From Clostridiales bacterium (lineage in GTDB: Bacteria; Bacillota; Clostridia; Lachnospirales; Lachnospiraceae), in NCBI GenBank assembly GCA_012512855.1, contig JAAZDK010000253.1, forward strand, positions 1 to 55,323: 55,323 nt of DNA, written 5' to 3'. Positions 39,361 through 48,936 of the stretch are shown one piece after another (position 1 is the first letter of the stretch; every line of letters starts with the position of its first letter). The notes under the pieces were generated by a model, which was not told the origin of the DNA, did not search any database, and saw only the letters and a program-made list of their open reading frames with translations. Both the position numbers and the translations under genes were made by a program.

Positions 39361-39381
39361 ACATGGCACTTAGTGCCATGT
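39361..39381 (-). terminator. Hairpin in the gap between the HK 3' end and the ASST operon; possible terminator
   Basis: ACATGGCAC-TTA-GTGCCATGT, perfect 9-bp stem; orientation uncertain. Confidence 0.5.
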
Positions 39382-39559
39382 TTTATCATATAACCTGATA
39401 TGCTGCAAAACTGTATGTCCGGGATATCGTAAGCCGCCTAATTAAGTTATTGACATATTATGGAAATGTATACATTTATTATATTAGACGAAGATATTTT
39501 TTGGATGGATCCATCTGGCAAAGTGGCGTGTGTGATTGAGGGGATGGCTCGTCCATCTT

Positions 39560-40981
39560 TCACAGCTCCGCTTTTGGAAGAGAAAATGTAAATTCACTTC
39601 CGACACCTTCGGTACTGACTACGGTTATATTTTCATTGTGGGCCTGAATGATTTCCTTGGTTATGGACAGGCCAAGTCCGGTTCCTCTTTTGTCCTTGCC
39701 GCGGGAAGCGTCGGTTTTAAAGAAGCGCTCCCAAATCCGGTTGAGACTGTCCCTGGGAATGCCTATTCCGTAATCCTTTACGGAGATAAATACCTTTTCT
39801 CCCTTTTCCTCAGAGGATATTTTGATATTAGAGTTGTTATGACTGAATTTAATGGCATTGTCAATTAAATTATAAAGAACCTGCTGAATTTTATCCATAT
39901 CTGCATTTACGTAGAGCTCCTTGGATGAGAAAAGAAGGTTAATGCTGATTTTTTTCTCTCGGCAGCTGCCTTCAAAGCTTGCAGCTGTTTTCTTTATTAC
40001 ACTGTTTATATCAAAGCTGGTGATATCAAGCAGGGCCGCCTTGGTTTCAAAGCGGTTCAGTTCAAGCAGATTGCTTGTCAGCTTGTTGAGCCGTTCGGTT
40101 TCAAACAAAATTATATCCAAATATTTGTCCTGCTGCTGGCGGGGAATGGTCCCATCCTTTATTGCCTCTGCAAAGCCTTTTATTGAAGTGAGCGGGGATC
40201 TGAAATCATGGGATATATTTGCTACGAATTTCTTCTGATAATCATCCAGCTTGCTGAGCTCCTTTGACATGTAGCTGATTGCTGCGCCAAGCTCCTTGTA
40301 GTCATTGAGCCCCTTCAATACCAGGGCATAATTGTAATTGCCCTGGCTGTATTCCCTGGCTGCCTTTGTCAGCCTTCTTAGCGGCACCAAGGTTATCAGA
40401 TAGATATACAGAAATATCAGCAGCAGGATGGACAAAAATATCAGAAAGCAGGTATTGATTACTTCAAGATAAACGTCTGTCGAATTTTGAATGGCTTTAT
40501 ATGAGGTAAAAAGAATAATATATCCGTTTACATCATAATTGTAGCTGATGGGGCGGGTTAAGGCCAGCATCGGCTCCGTAAAGACCTCTGCAACGAAAAC
40601 ATTAGCGGTAAAGCCTGTATTCAGCAATCCCGGGTAAAGATCTGAAACATTCCTATCCCTGGCACTGGGCTTATCCGAGGAGTCAATTATTATCCTGCCG
40701 ATATCGTTAACAATCCAGGTGCGGATGCCCAGAAACTTGCTGATGGAGTTCAGCTGCATCATGAGCTCATCAGTCGTCTTTGTGCTGTCTCCGAATATGG
40801 ATAAATATTCTGATACAATAAAATCCGCTTCCTCGGCCAGCTTGCTTTTGCTTTCTTCAATAATTCTTTGCTCCAGAAGTGACCTTCCATATGTATTCAC
40901 CAGCACAAAAACCAGGACAACTGCAGCCATATAGCATGTTATCAGCCTTAACCATAAGGTTTTTCTCACGGTATGCACCAA
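39560..40981 (-). CDS. Sensor histidine kinase
   Basis: Two TM segments, HAMP-like region, HisKA NISHDFRSPLTSIKGF, HATPase DNAIKFS..VKDYGIGIPRDSLNRIWERFFKTDASR..GTGLGLSI. Confidence 0.93.
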   Translation of the reverse strand: MVHTVRKTLWLRLITCYMAAVVLVFVLVNTYGRSLLEQRIIEESKSKLAEEADFIVSEYLSIFGDSTKTTDELMMQLNSISKFLGIRTWIVNDIGRIIIDSSDKPSARDRNVSDLYPGLLNTGFTANVFVAEVFTEPMLALTRPISYNYDVNGYIILFTSYKAIQNSTDVYLEVINTCFLIFLSILLLIFLYIYLITLVPLRRLTKAAREYSQGNYNYALVLKGLNDYKELGAAISYMSKELSKLDDYQKKFVANISHDFRSPLTSIKGFAEAIKDGTIPRQQQDKYLDIILFETERLNKLTSNLLELNRFETKAALLDITSFDINSVIKKTAASFEGSCREKKISINLLFSSKELYVNADMDKIQQVLYNLIDNAIKFSHNNSNIKISSEEKGEKVFISVKDYGIGIPRDSLNRIWERFFKTDASRGKDKRGTGLGLSITKEIIQAHNENITVVSTEGVGSEFTFSLPKAEL

Positions 40982-40986
40982 CCCTT

Positions 40987-41706
40987 CTATTTCCTTGAGC
41001 CTTTTACCTCAAACTTATAACCGATACCCCATACCGTGGCCAGACTCCATTCCGGATGATCCTTTATCTTTTCCCTCAATCTTTTTATATGGACATCCAC
41101 TGTTCTGGTGTCACCATAGTAATCATATCCCCATATATGGTCAAGTAGCTGTTCTCTGGTAAAAACCTGATTGGGATGGGAAGCCATAAAATACAGAAGC
41201 TCCAGCTCCTTTGGCGGCATATCCACGTTCTTGCCGTAATACTGAACCGAGTAATTGCTCAGATTAATTACCAAATCGGGATATACAACACATTCTGTTC
41301 CCTCCTGCTTTGAGTCTGGGCCTTTGTCAGCGGCAGCATTATAACGTCTCAGCACGGCTCTGACCCTGGCCACCAGCTCCTTTGAGTCAAAGGGCTTGAT
41401 TATATAGTCGTCGGCTCCCAGCTCAAGCCCCAGGACCTTGTCAAACACCTCTCCCTTGGCACTAAGCATGATTATAGGAGTCGATGACTGTTTGCGAATC
41501 TCCCTGCATACCTCATAGCCGTCTATTCCCGGCAGCATTAAATCAAGAAGCACCAGGTTGGGTTTGTATATGGAAAATTGCTTAAGGGCCTCCTGACCGT
41601 CATATACGGTAAGTGTATCAAAGCATTCCTTGGTCAGATACAGTGAAATCAGCTCAGCAATATTGGTATCATCATCGACAATCAATATCTTTTGTTTGGC
41701 GGACAT
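40987..41706 (-). CDS. OmpR-family response regulator
   Basis: Receiver ILIVDDDTNIAELI..LVLLDLMLPGIDGYEVC..DDYIIKPFDSKELVARVRAVLRR plus a winged-helix C-terminus. Confidence 0.95.
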   Translation of the reverse strand: MSAKQKILIVDDDTNIAELISLYLTKECFDTLTVYDGQEALKQFSIYKPNLVLLDLMLPGIDGYEVCREIRKQSSTPIIMLSAKGEVFDKVLGLELGADDYIIKPFDSKELVARVRAVLRRYNAAADKGPDSKQEGTECVVYPDLVINLSNYSVQYYGKNVDMPPKELELLYFMASHPNQVFTREQLLDHIWGYDYYGDTRTVDVHIKRLREKIKDHPEWSLATVWGIGYKFEVKGSRK

Positions 41707-41718
41707 GACTTTCCCCCT

Positions 41719-44094
41719 TTACTTAAATTCTACAATAGTTACTCCATGGTCTCCCTCTCCAAAGCCTCCTATACGGAAGGATTTTACATAGCTTAGCTTT
41801 TTCAGGTGCGAATGGATAGCATTCTTCAAGGCACCGGTACCCCGGCCGTGTATAATAGTTACCTTGGGTAAATGCGCCAGATATGCGTCATCAAGGTATT
41901 TGTCCAGCTCCGGAATTGCTTCATCGACAGTTTTGCCGATAAGATTTATTTCCGGATGGATGGTTGACGACTTGGATATTCTGATTTTGCTGCTCTTGTT
42001 GCTGTCATAGCCAGGAGCAGTGTCCATCTCTTCCTTAAGAGGTTCGATGTCATTTATATTTACCAGTGATCTCAAAATGCCCATCTGGACATACAAATCC
42101 CCCTTGGCATTAGGAAGGGTGCTTACCGTACCCTTCAGGCCAAGACTGATTACATGGACGTAATCCCCTATTTTCAGACTTTTTGCAAGATCCTTGGGCT
42201 GCTTTGTGTGTTTTTTGGGAAGAGTGCTTTCAGTTTCACCCAGTCGCTGGCGAAGCTTTGAGCGTTCCTCCTCCATTTCCCTGATGCTGCCGCCCTCCTG
42301 AAGCCATTTGTTATAGCGTTTTATGCTTTGATCCGCATATTCCTTTGCTTCATTAAGAATTCTTGCAGCCTCCTCCTTTGCCTCTCTAAGCAGGCGTTCA
42401 CGGCTGGCTTCGAGGCTTTCGTTCTTTTTAGCCAGCTTCTGCTTAAGCTGCTCAATTTCAGCCTTATACTGGGCAATTTCCTGCTGTTCCTGCTCGATTT
42501 TTTTGCGGCTGGCTTCCAGATCACTTATAACATCCTCAAAGCTTTTATCCATTTTACCAATACGGCTTCTTGCATCCTCTATGATAAAATCCGGCAGACC
42601 AAGCTTTGAGGAAATGGCAAAGGCATTGCTTTTGCCGGGAATTCCTATAAGCAGGCGGTAGGTTGGCCGCAGGGTTTCCACATCAAATTCACAGGAGGCA
42701 TTGGATACCCCCTGGGTTGACAGGGCATAAATTTTTAGCTCACTGTAATGGGTTGTTGCAATTACGCGTATGTTTCTTCTGTGGAGGTAGGACAAAATAG
42801 ACATGGCAAGAGCGGCTCCCTCGGTAGGGTCGGTACCTGCACCCAGCTCATCAAAGAGGACAAGGGAGTGCGCGTCCGCCTTATCAAGTATTTTGACGAT
42901 ATTGGTCATGTGTGATGAGAAGGTGCTGAGGCTTTGCTCAATGCTCTGCTCATCGCCTATGTCTGCATATACCTCCTCAAATATAGCCAGCTCCGAGCCG
43001 TCAAAGGCGGGAATATGCAAGCCGGCCTGGCCCATCAGGGTAAGCAGGCCTACTGTTTTGAGGGTAACGGTTTTTCCGCCCGTATTGGGACCGGTGACAA
43101 TCAGCATGCTAAAGTCCCTGCCAAGTGTTATATCTATAGGAACAACCTTTTTTGCATCAATCAGAGGGTGACGTCCCTTCTTGATATTGATGTAGCCTTT
43201 GCTGTTAAAGACAGGCTCGGAGGCCTTCATGTTTCTTGACAGGTTGGCTCTGGCAAAGATGAAATCCAGCTGCGAGAGGGCATTATAATTAAATTCAATA
43301 CTGTCCACACGCTCCGCAGCCATATTGCTTAAGCCTGCCAGAACCTTTTCGACTTCCTCCTGCTCCTTTATAGCCAGCTCCCTCAGCTCATTATTTAATC
43401 TGACAATAGCTATAGGCTCTATAAAGAGAGTGGAGCCTGTAGAGGACTGATCGTGTATCATCCCCTGGAACTGGCTTTTGTATTCAGCCTTGACAGGAAG
43501 ACAATAACGGCCGTTCCTCATGGTTATTATATGGTCCTGCAGCATGCTCCGGGAGGAGTTAAGTATTGAGCCCAGCTCATTGTGAAGCTTTTCATTCACA
43601 TTGCGGATAGCCCTGCGAACCGATTTCAGACCAGGGCTTGCATCATCAGCAATTTCCTCTTCGGAAATAATGCAGCGCTTTATTTCATTATTAAGCGGGC
43701 TTAAGGGCTCCAGGCCGGCAAAAAGCTCTGTCAGTGAATCTTCATAAGCCTCATCTGTGTCCTTGCCTGTATAGCCGCCGTATGCCTTTATCCTCAGGGT
43801 AGCATCAAGATTGGAGCTGATACGAAGAAGCTCCACAGCATTCAGTGAGGTACCCAGCTTCAGTCTGGCAATGGATTGCCTGATATCATGAATACCACCA
43901 AAGGAGACGCTGCCCTTTCTCAATAAACGGGTGAGGGCATCTGTGGTCTGCCTTTGCAACTCCTGAATTGCTTCAGGATCAGCAGACGGCAGCAAGCCGG
44001 CACACAGCTCCTTTCCCCGTCTGGTATGGGCAAGCTCACACAGCATGTCAATTATTTTATTATATTCCAGAGTTTTTAGCACTTTTTCATTCAT
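41719..44094 (-). CDS. mutS2: Endonuclease MutS2
   Basis: GPNTGGKTVTLKTVGLLTLMGQAGLHIPA, FDELGAGTDPTEGAALA, C-terminal Smr domain IHGRGTGALKNAIHSHLKKL. Confidence 0.97.
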   Translation of the reverse strand: MNEKVLKTLEYNKIIDMLCELAHTRRGKELCAGLLPSADPEAIQELQRQTTDALTRLLRKGSVSFGGIHDIRQSIARLKLGTSLNAVELLRISSNLDATLRIKAYGGYTGKDTDEAYEDSLTELFAGLEPLSPLNNEIKRCIISEEEIADDASPGLKSVRRAIRNVNEKLHNELGSILNSSRSMLQDHIITMRNGRYCLPVKAEYKSQFQGMIHDQSSTGSTLFIEPIAIVRLNNELRELAIKEQEEVEKVLAGLSNMAAERVDSIEFNYNALSQLDFIFARANLSRNMKASEPVFNSKGYINIKKGRHPLIDAKKVVPIDITLGRDFSMLIVTGPNTGGKTVTLKTVGLLTLMGQAGLHIPAFDGSELAIFEEVYADIGDEQSIEQSLSTFSSHMTNIVKILDKADAHSLVLFDELGAGTDPTEGAALAMSILSYLHRRNIRVIATTHYSELKIYALSTQGVSNASCEFDVETLRPTYRLLIGIPGKSNAFAISSKLGLPDFIIEDARSRIGKMDKSFEDVISDLEASRKKIEQEQQEIAQYKAEIEQLKQKLAKKNESLEASRERLLREAKEEAARILNEAKEYADQSIKRYNKWLQEGGSIREMEEERSKLRQRLGETESTLPKKHTKQPKDLAKSLKIGDYVHVISLGLKGTVSTLPNAKGDLYVQMGILRSLVNINDIEPLKEEMDTAPGYDSNKSSKIRISKSSTIHPEINLIGKTVDEAIPELDKYLDDAYLAHLPKVTIIHGRGTGALKNAIHSHLKKLSYVKSFRIGGFGEGDHGVTIVEFK

Positions 44095-44244
44095 AACAAA
44101 CTGCCTTTCCGCTATCTGTAAGCATCTGTCATTATAATATCACAATAAATAAAAATATGTACACCAATACTATTTTAACTTATCCCTGACAAAATTAAAA
44201 CATCAATTTAGTTATTTTGCCGGAGATGGACGCAACCAGCAATA

Positions 44245-44306
44245 AAAAATATAAGCACATATATGGCCTCTATTATTCACTGCAACTTGATGTAGCTTAT
44301 ATTTTT
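44245..44306. repeat. Inverted repeat / hairpin upstream of the DUF3800 gene
   Basis: AAAAATATAAGC (44245-44256) and exact inverse complement GCTTATATTTTT (44295-44306). Confidence 0.75.
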
Positions 44307-44431
44307 GCTTTATGATATAATTTAATATAAAATTTACATAAATTTGACATGAATTACATTTATAAGTTTCGTCGACTTAATCCTGATTTTCAAATATAAT
44401 ATCTAATCCAATTCTAAAGAAGGAGGTTAAT

Positions 44432-45217
44432 ATGAATACAAGAATAGTATATTGTGATGAAACCGGAGATGACGGTTTAAACACATGTTCAAGCAATGTT
44501 TTTATTTTAACTAGTCTATATATGCCCGTTGAGTCTTGGCGAGAAAATTATAATAGAATAGTAGAACTTAGAAGACATTTAAAAATTTTATATGGATTTC
44601 ATGTTAAACAAGAAATGCATACTAAACACTTTTTAACTGATAAAAATCCCTACAGAGATTACAAATGGTCCGATGACCAAAAGAGAGATATATTAAATTT
44701 CTTTACCGAAATGATAGCATCTTTAGATATTTCGATTATAAATGTAATAATCGATAAAACCAACATCAAAACAAATGATTATCCAATATTAGCTAATGCT
44801 TTAAAATATAACATACAACGGATAGAAAATACCAGTAATAATGAATGGAATTATTTAATCATAACGGATAAAGGCAGAATAGGTCCTATGCGAAAAACAG
44901 CAAGAGCTATAAGAGTATATAATCCAATTCCTTCTAGATTTTCAGGACATTACAATAAACCAATTAAAAACCTAATAGAAGATATACTTGAAAAGGATTC
45001 AAGAGAATCCTATTTTATTCAAATATGCGATTTTGTTTCCTATTTAGTTCATTTATATTATAAAATACACCATAAAAAAGAAAACCTACCAACGCGCGTA
45101 GGCAAATTAATTAATAAAGAATTTATTGAAAATGTTTTAAGAACATTAAGTATAAATGGAGTATTAAACGAAAAAGCCAGTTCTCAAAATTATGGGCTTG
45201 TTATATACCCCAAATAA
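44432..45217 (+). CDS. DUF3800 domain-containing protein
   Basis: RIVYCDETGDDG N-terminal motif and SYFIQICDFVSYLVHLYY C-terminal motif; RBS AAGGAGG; AT-rich relative to neighbours. Confidence 0.85.
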   Translation: MNTRIVYCDETGDDGLNTCSSNVFILTSLYMPVESWRENYNRIVELRRHLKILYGFHVKQEMHTKHFLTDKNPYRDYKWSDDQKRDILNFFTEMIASLDISIINVIIDKTNIKTNDYPILANALKYNIQRIENTSNNEWNYLIITDKGRIGPMRKTARAIRVYNPIPSRFSGHYNKPIKNLIEDILEKDSRESYFIQICDFVSYLVHLYYKIHHKKENLPTRVGKLINKEFIENVLRTLSINGVLNEKASSQNYGLVIYPK

Positions 45218-45553
45218 AACACCACCTACAACGCATTCGCATTTTCAGTGGTTCAAATATATTATCACATAAAGTGAGATTTTTGTCAATCCCAATATTA
45301 TAGTGTAATTTTACTCTAAAATTTTTATATCATTTTAACAAATATAACTATGTCTGGCATTGATAAATGATGAGATAGTTTTATATTATATTACATTGTC
45401 TTTTTAAACAATACCAAATATAATTATCAGTATATAAAATAGCAAGACCAATAAAAATGCTCTGTAATTTTGCTTAGGCAGATGATATTGATTCTACAAA
45501 ATAAAATGTACTCAAGCTACTTTGGGTACCAATAATAGAAAGGAGATTATTTC

Positions 45554-47074
45554 ATGAGAAAAGCCAGACTGAAACTGGACAAGGATTATACCATAGCAAA
45601 GGTAGACAAGCGAATATTCAGTACCTTTATTGAACCTATCGGAGATATTGTGTATGGATCCATCTATGATCCGAAGCATCCGACCGCCGATGAGCAGGGC
45701 TTCCGCAAGGATGTAATGGAGATTATGAAGGACTTGAAATCAACCGCCATAAGATATCCCGGTGGCAATTTCGTATCCAATTATCACTGGATGGACGGAA
45801 TAGGCCCGAAGGAAAAGAGGCCGGCCCGCTTTGACAAGGCATGGAAGCGCATTGAAACCAATGAAATGGGTATAGATGAATATACCGACTGGGTTAAGAA
45901 GGTAGGCTCCGAACCGATGCTGGCAGTTAATCTTGGTACCGGTACACCGGAGGAGGCAGCCTATGAAATAGAGTATACAAATGTTGAGGGCGGTACATAT
46001 TTTAGTGAGCTTCGCAAACAGAATGGCTATGAGAAGCCCCATAACATTAAGATGTGGTGTCTCGGTAACGAGATGGACGGTACCTGGCAGATGGGCGAGA
46101 AGACTGCCTACGAATATGGCAGGGTGGCATATGAGGCAGCAAAACAGATGAGGGCGGTAGATCCTAATATAGAGCTGGTTGCCTGCGGCAGCTGCGCCAA
46201 CGACAAGTCACATCCCACCTTCCCTGAATGGGACAGGGTGGTGCTGGAGCAGTGCTATGATAAGGTGGACTACCTTTCCCTGCACAGATATTACAGCTAT
46301 GATCCTGAACGGGTTAAGGGAACTGTTTTTCCGGCACAGTTTACACCAGAGGATCTGCCATGCATTTCGCAGGATCTGGCATCCTTTATCGATACGGTAT
46401 GTGCAGCAGCCGATTATGTAAAGGGGCTGAAATACTCCGACAAGACCATCAATATTTGCTTTGATGAATGGGGCGTATTAAGCAGCCATACCGCCAAGGC
46501 CGAAGGCTGCGAGTGGACCGAGCATTATGAGCCTGAAGGCAGGTTTATGTTCAGAATGAACCTGATAGATGCCGTATTGTTCGGCAGCATTTTGATTACC
46601 TTCATAAATAAATGTGATCGCGTAAAGATTGCCTGCCAGTCAATTGTTATAGGAAGTATGGTGGGAATTGAGAAGGATTGCGCCTTCAGGCAGACAACCT
46701 TCTATCCCTTCCAGCAGGCGGCTTCATATGCTAACGGAGTTGCGCTGCGTCCGGCTCTTGACAGCCCTACAAAAAAGACAGATGGCTATGGAGAGCAGCC
46801 GTTTATTCAGGCAGCAGGCGTATATGATGAAGAGGAGGGCATGGTTACGGTCTTTGCAGTAAATCTGGATGTAAGAGAAAGCGTAGAGCTGGATTGCCAG
46901 CTGCAGTTTGATAATGCAGAGCTTATTGAGCATATCCAGATGTACGATAAGCAGGCTCTGGCAGTTAATACCGCCAAGAACCCTGACCGCATAGTTCCCA
47001 AAAAGCTTGAAATAACTGACAAGATTGTGCTGCCGCCGCTTAGCTGGAATGTGCTGCGCTTTAAGGTTAAGTAG
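45554..47074 (+). CDS. Alpha-L-arabinofuranosidase, GH51
   Basis: AIRYPGGNFVSNYHWMDGIGPKEKRPARFDKAW..., KMWCLGNEMDGTWQMG (acid/base E), ICFDEWGVL (nucleophile E). Confidence 0.95.
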   Translation: MRKARLKLDKDYTIAKVDKRIFSTFIEPIGDIVYGSIYDPKHPTADEQGFRKDVMEIMKDLKSTAIRYPGGNFVSNYHWMDGIGPKEKRPARFDKAWKRIETNEMGIDEYTDWVKKVGSEPMLAVNLGTGTPEEAAYEIEYTNVEGGTYFSELRKQNGYEKPHNIKMWCLGNEMDGTWQMGEKTAYEYGRVAYEAAKQMRAVDPNIELVACGSCANDKSHPTFPEWDRVVLEQCYDKVDYLSLHRYYSYDPERVKGTVFPAQFTPEDLPCISQDLASFIDTVCAAADYVKGLKYSDKTINICFDEWGVLSSHTAKAEGCEWTEHYEPEGRFMFRMNLIDAVLFGSILITFINKCDRVKIACQSIVIGSMVGIEKDCAFRQTTFYPFQQAASYANGVALRPALDSPTKKTDGYGEQPFIQAAGVYDEEEGMVTVFAVNLDVRESVELDCQLQFDNAELIEHIQMYDKQALAVNTAKNPDRIVPKKLEITDKIVLPPLSWNVLRFKVK

Positions 47075-47109
47075 AATATGCCTGAGTCAGGCTGCCTCAG
47101 GAGGGAGAA

Positions 47110-48888
47110 ATGAAGAAAAAAATCCTTATATTTTTCCTGTTTCTTATATCGATACTGGCTGCATGCAGCAAGGATACGGGCAGTAGTATAACAGCTAACA
47201 GGCAGTCAGGGCAAAATCAGCCGCAGACACAGGAGCAGACAGCAGACGAAAATGATGGCCTGGAAGCAGGATATAATGAGGAACAGGGAGAGGACAAAAA
47301 AACAGCCGGTGAGGGCAGCGATAGCCGGCCTACGGCCGATGAGGGCAGGTCTTATATGTCACCCAGCAATGCAAATCCCATGATATGGGCGGATGTGCCT
47401 GATATGGACATTATCAGAGTCGACAATTACTACTACATGGTAAGCACTACAATGCATATGACTCCCGGAGCTCCTATCATGCGTTCGGAAGATCTCCTCA
47501 ACTGGGAAACGGTATCGTATGTTTATGACATACTGGAGGATGATCCGCTGCATAATCTGCAGACCGGCAACATGTACGGCAAGGGCCAGTGGGCGGCAAG
47601 CCTTAAATACCATGACGGAGTCTTTTATGTCTGCTTCGGAGCCCTTGAAACAGGCAAAACCTATATATTCAGAACTACAAATATAGAGGAAAGCTTCTGG
47701 GAGCGAACGGAGCTGCCTGCCTATTGTCACGATCCGGCCCTTTTCTTTGATGATGACGGAAGAGTTTACATAATATATGGCGCAGGACAGCTCTATATTC
47801 GGGAGCTTAAGGAGGATCTCAGCGATTTTAAACCGGACGGCATCAACCAGAAGTTTGTAGATACCAGAATGGAGGGCAAGACCGCCAATCCTGAAGGCTG
47901 CCATATGTATAAGATTAATGATAGATATTACTTCTTTGTGATCGACTGGGCAAATGTAGACACCTACAGGAGAAGGCAATGGTGCTTCAGAAGCCCAAGC
48001 CTTTTGGGGGAGTATGAGGCAAAGCTGGTGTTTGACGACAACTTCGGCTTCCAGAATAACGGTATCGCCCAGGGCGGTATTGTGGATACGCCGGAGGGTG
48101 ACTGGTATGCCTTCCTCTTCCAGGATCATGGAGCGGTGGGCAGAATACCCATGCTGCTGCCGATGGTTTGGGAGGATGGCTGGCCGGTCATAGGAGTTGA
48201 CGGCAGAACTCCCGAAACCCTGGATATAGAACCGAAGGCTGAAAAGGATAACATAGTGACTAGCGATGAGTTTGACTATACGGAGAATAAGCTGCACCTT
48301 GCCTGGCAGTGGAATCACAATCCTGACAACAGCAGCTGGTCTGTTACTGAAAGGCCGGGATATTTCAGAATTAGAAGCAATAGCGTGGTACCCAATATTT
48401 TCAGGGCAAGAAATACCTTGACCCAAAGAACCGAGGGACCTGTATTTGCGTCAATTACAAAGCTTGATACCAGGGGCTTAAATCCCGGCGATTATGCTGG
48501 AATTGCAGCATTTTCCTTCCATTATGGCATGCTGGCTGTAAAGGTGGAGGAGGATGGCAGCAAGAAGATCATAGTGGCATTCAATGAGGGAGAGTCGGGC
48601 AACCCGGTTGAGCAGGCAAGTTTTCCACTGGAGCAGGATGAGGTATATTTAAAAATTAAATATTTGTTTAATGCAGGCAAGGGCAACAAGCTTATGGCCA
48701 TCGACAATGCCGACTTTGAATACTCCTATGACGGAGTAAGCTGGCAGAAGATGGATGCTACTCTTAAGATGCAGTATACCCTTGACCATTTCATGGGCTA
48801 CAGGAGCGCTATGTTCTATTATTCAACCAAAAGCCCCGGAGGATATGCTGATTTTGACTTCTACCGCATTGCATATTCCCTGAAATGA
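47110..48888 (+). CDS. GH43-family glycosidase, predicted secreted lipoprotein
   Basis: Lipobox ILAAC; SNANPMIWADVPDMDIIRVDNYYYMVSTTMHMTPGAPIMRSEDLLNWE; C-terminal beta-sandwich. Confidence 0.9.
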   Translation: MKKKILIFFLFLISILAACSKDTGSSITANRQSGQNQPQTQEQTADENDGLEAGYNEEQGEDKKTAGEGSDSRPTADEGRSYMSPSNANPMIWADVPDMDIIRVDNYYYMVSTTMHMTPGAPIMRSEDLLNWETVSYVYDILEDDPLHNLQTGNMYGKGQWAASLKYHDGVFYVCFGALETGKTYIFRTTNIEESFWERTELPAYCHDPALFFDDDGRVYIIYGAGQLYIRELKEDLSDFKPDGINQKFVDTRMEGKTANPEGCHMYKINDRYYFFVIDWANVDTYRRRQWCFRSPSLLGEYEAKLVFDDNFGFQNNGIAQGGIVDTPEGDWYAFLFQDHGAVGRIPMLLPMVWEDGWPVIGVDGRTPETLDIEPKAEKDNIVTSDEFDYTENKLHLAWQWNHNPDNSSWSVTERPGYFRIRSNSVVPNIFRARNTLTQRTEGPVFASITKLDTRGLNPGDYAGIAAFSFHYGMLAVKVEEDGSKKIIVAFNEGESGNPVEQASFPLEQDEVYLKIKYLFNAGKGNKLMAIDNADFEYSYDGVSWQKMDATLKMQYTLDHFMGYRSAMFYYSTKSPGGYADFDFYRIAYSLK

Positions 48889-48936
48889 AATGATTAAAAG
48901 CTGATGCTTACTATAATTGAAAGGAAGGGCTGTTAT

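Noticed and set aside
39450-39480. TTGACA as a plus-strand promoter
   Set aside because: No good -10 at 16-18 bp, and no plus-strand gene follows; only convergent minus-strand genes are present.
45217-45554. CcpA (cre) or AraR operator before the GH cluster
   Set aside because: I looked for cre-like and AraR-like palindromes and found no convincing match.
47359-48426. 355-aa minus-strand ORF
   Set aside because: Antisense to the GH43 lipoprotein gene with no recognisable domain; shadow ORF.
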